Of a stretch of DNA of 64,000 nucleotides, positions 63,550 to 64,000 are shown piece by piece (position 1 is the first letter of the stretch; each line of letters begins with the position of its first letter). The stretch is from Odontocerum albicorne (lineage: Eukaryota; Arthropoda; Insecta; Trichoptera; Odontoceridae): contig OX463848.1 of NCBI GenBank assembly GCA_949825065.1, positions 43,576,393 to 43,640,392 of the forward strand. Reading direction: 5' to 3'. Below the pieces are notes generated by a model. The model searched no databases. It was not told where the DNA came from and saw nothing but the letters and a program-made list of their open reading frames with translations. A program made the translations under genes and the position numbers.

Positions 63550-63960
63550 TTTCAACTAAGAAACGGCTTTCTGTGTGGAAGATCAGATCAACATTTAGCA
63601 ATCTTATATATTATGAAAATTACATGTCTGAAACAATTCCTAAAAGGCATGAAGTAGGTACGGTGTACACCAATTTCAACAAAGGCTTCGATAAGGTTTA
63701 CCACAAAATCTTATTAAGCAAGTTGCGGAGAATGGGTTTCGGAGGTCAATTTCTCTCACGGATCCGATCCTATCTTACTGACTTAAGAATTTCAGCTGGG
63801 ATAAATGAATTTACATCGACTGAGTTATGTACCTTGAACGGTATCCCACAGGGATTGCATCTTGGGCCTTTTTTATTATTTATTAAAGACATCGATGAAA
63901 TTTTAAGCAATATCGAAATATTACTTATCGTTGATGTAATGAAGCTTTTTATGTTTTAAA
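63550..63960 (+). pseudogene. Jockey/CR1-like reverse transcriptase fragment
   Basis: NGFLCGRSDQHLAI (QxGFxxGRS motif), then, frame-shifted, VGTVYTNFNKGFDKVYHKIL (motif A, with Asn in place of the catalytic Asp of YxDFSKAFD), MGFGGQFLSRIRSYLTDLRI, LNGIPQGLHLGPFLLFIKDI (motif B), LLIVDVMKLF (motif C, FADD replaced by IVDV). Both metal-binding sites are lost, so catalytically dead. A stop near 63958 ends it; the element continues toward or beyond the right edge. Confidence 0.85.
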
Positions 63961-64000
63961 TGGACCTGATAATTGATTGTCTTACACTGATGATTGTCTT

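Overview
The window looks like non-coding DNA of an arthropod nuclear genome, most probably an insect. It is AT-rich, has no operons and no long intact genes, and is almost entirely decayed transposable elements: mariner/Tc1, pogo/Tigger, piggyBac, hAT, Penelope-like elements, Jockey/CR1-like and RTE-like LINEs, and tRNA-derived SINEs. No element in the window appears able to move by itself. Every transposase or reverse transcriptase I could read has frameshifts, stops, deletions or lost catalytic residues.

The only host coding sequence I can support is a pair of GC-rich exons on the minus strand: 40220-40411 (upstream) and 38728-38877 (downstream). Both have good splice sites and phase 1-1. 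Joined, they encode one immunoglobulin domain that resembles Dscam-family Ig domains. The window is therefore probably a run of large, transposon-filled introns of a Dscam-like cell-adhesion gene. The 1.34 kb intron between the exons contains the 5' part of a LINE ORF1.

Layout. 0-7 kb: a 109-bp minisatellite, LINE 3' ends, a Jockey/CR1-like LINE and a cluster of tRNA-derived SINEs. 7-10 kb: an A/T-only cassette with conserved ends, a piggyBac-type MITE and LINE tails. 10-17.5 kb: mariner and IS630-like fragments, RTE fragments, a second MITE copy and another TTAA-bounded element. 17.5-20 kb: two minisatellites (38 bp and about 46 bp). 20-30 kb: a piggyBac remnant, two Penelope-like remnants, an RTE fragment, a palindromic mariner and a mariner nested in an RTE copy. 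30-38 kb: a hAT MITE, two LINE copies, a mariner, hammerhead-like motifs and a pogo deletion derivative. 38-41 kb: the Ig exons. 41-45.5 kb: a 3.75 kb Tigger inserted in an A/T cassette and itself carrying other insertions. 46-54 kb: RTE insertions with clear target-site duplications, LINE copies, an LTR-like tandem and a 68-bp satellite that grew out of LINE coding sequence. 54-64 kb: more minisatellites, Tigger and RTE fragments, a LINE copy, the third MITE copy and a LINE reverse-transcriptase fragment at the right edge.

The most notable structural signals are these. Hammerhead-ribozyme-like motifs occur in the Penelope-like repeats. A SINE family shares its 3' tail with the resident LINE. 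Many short, near-perfect foldback duplications sit at element junctions. The A/T-only cassettes have conserved GC-bearing ends. The 68-bp array derives from a LINE reading frame.
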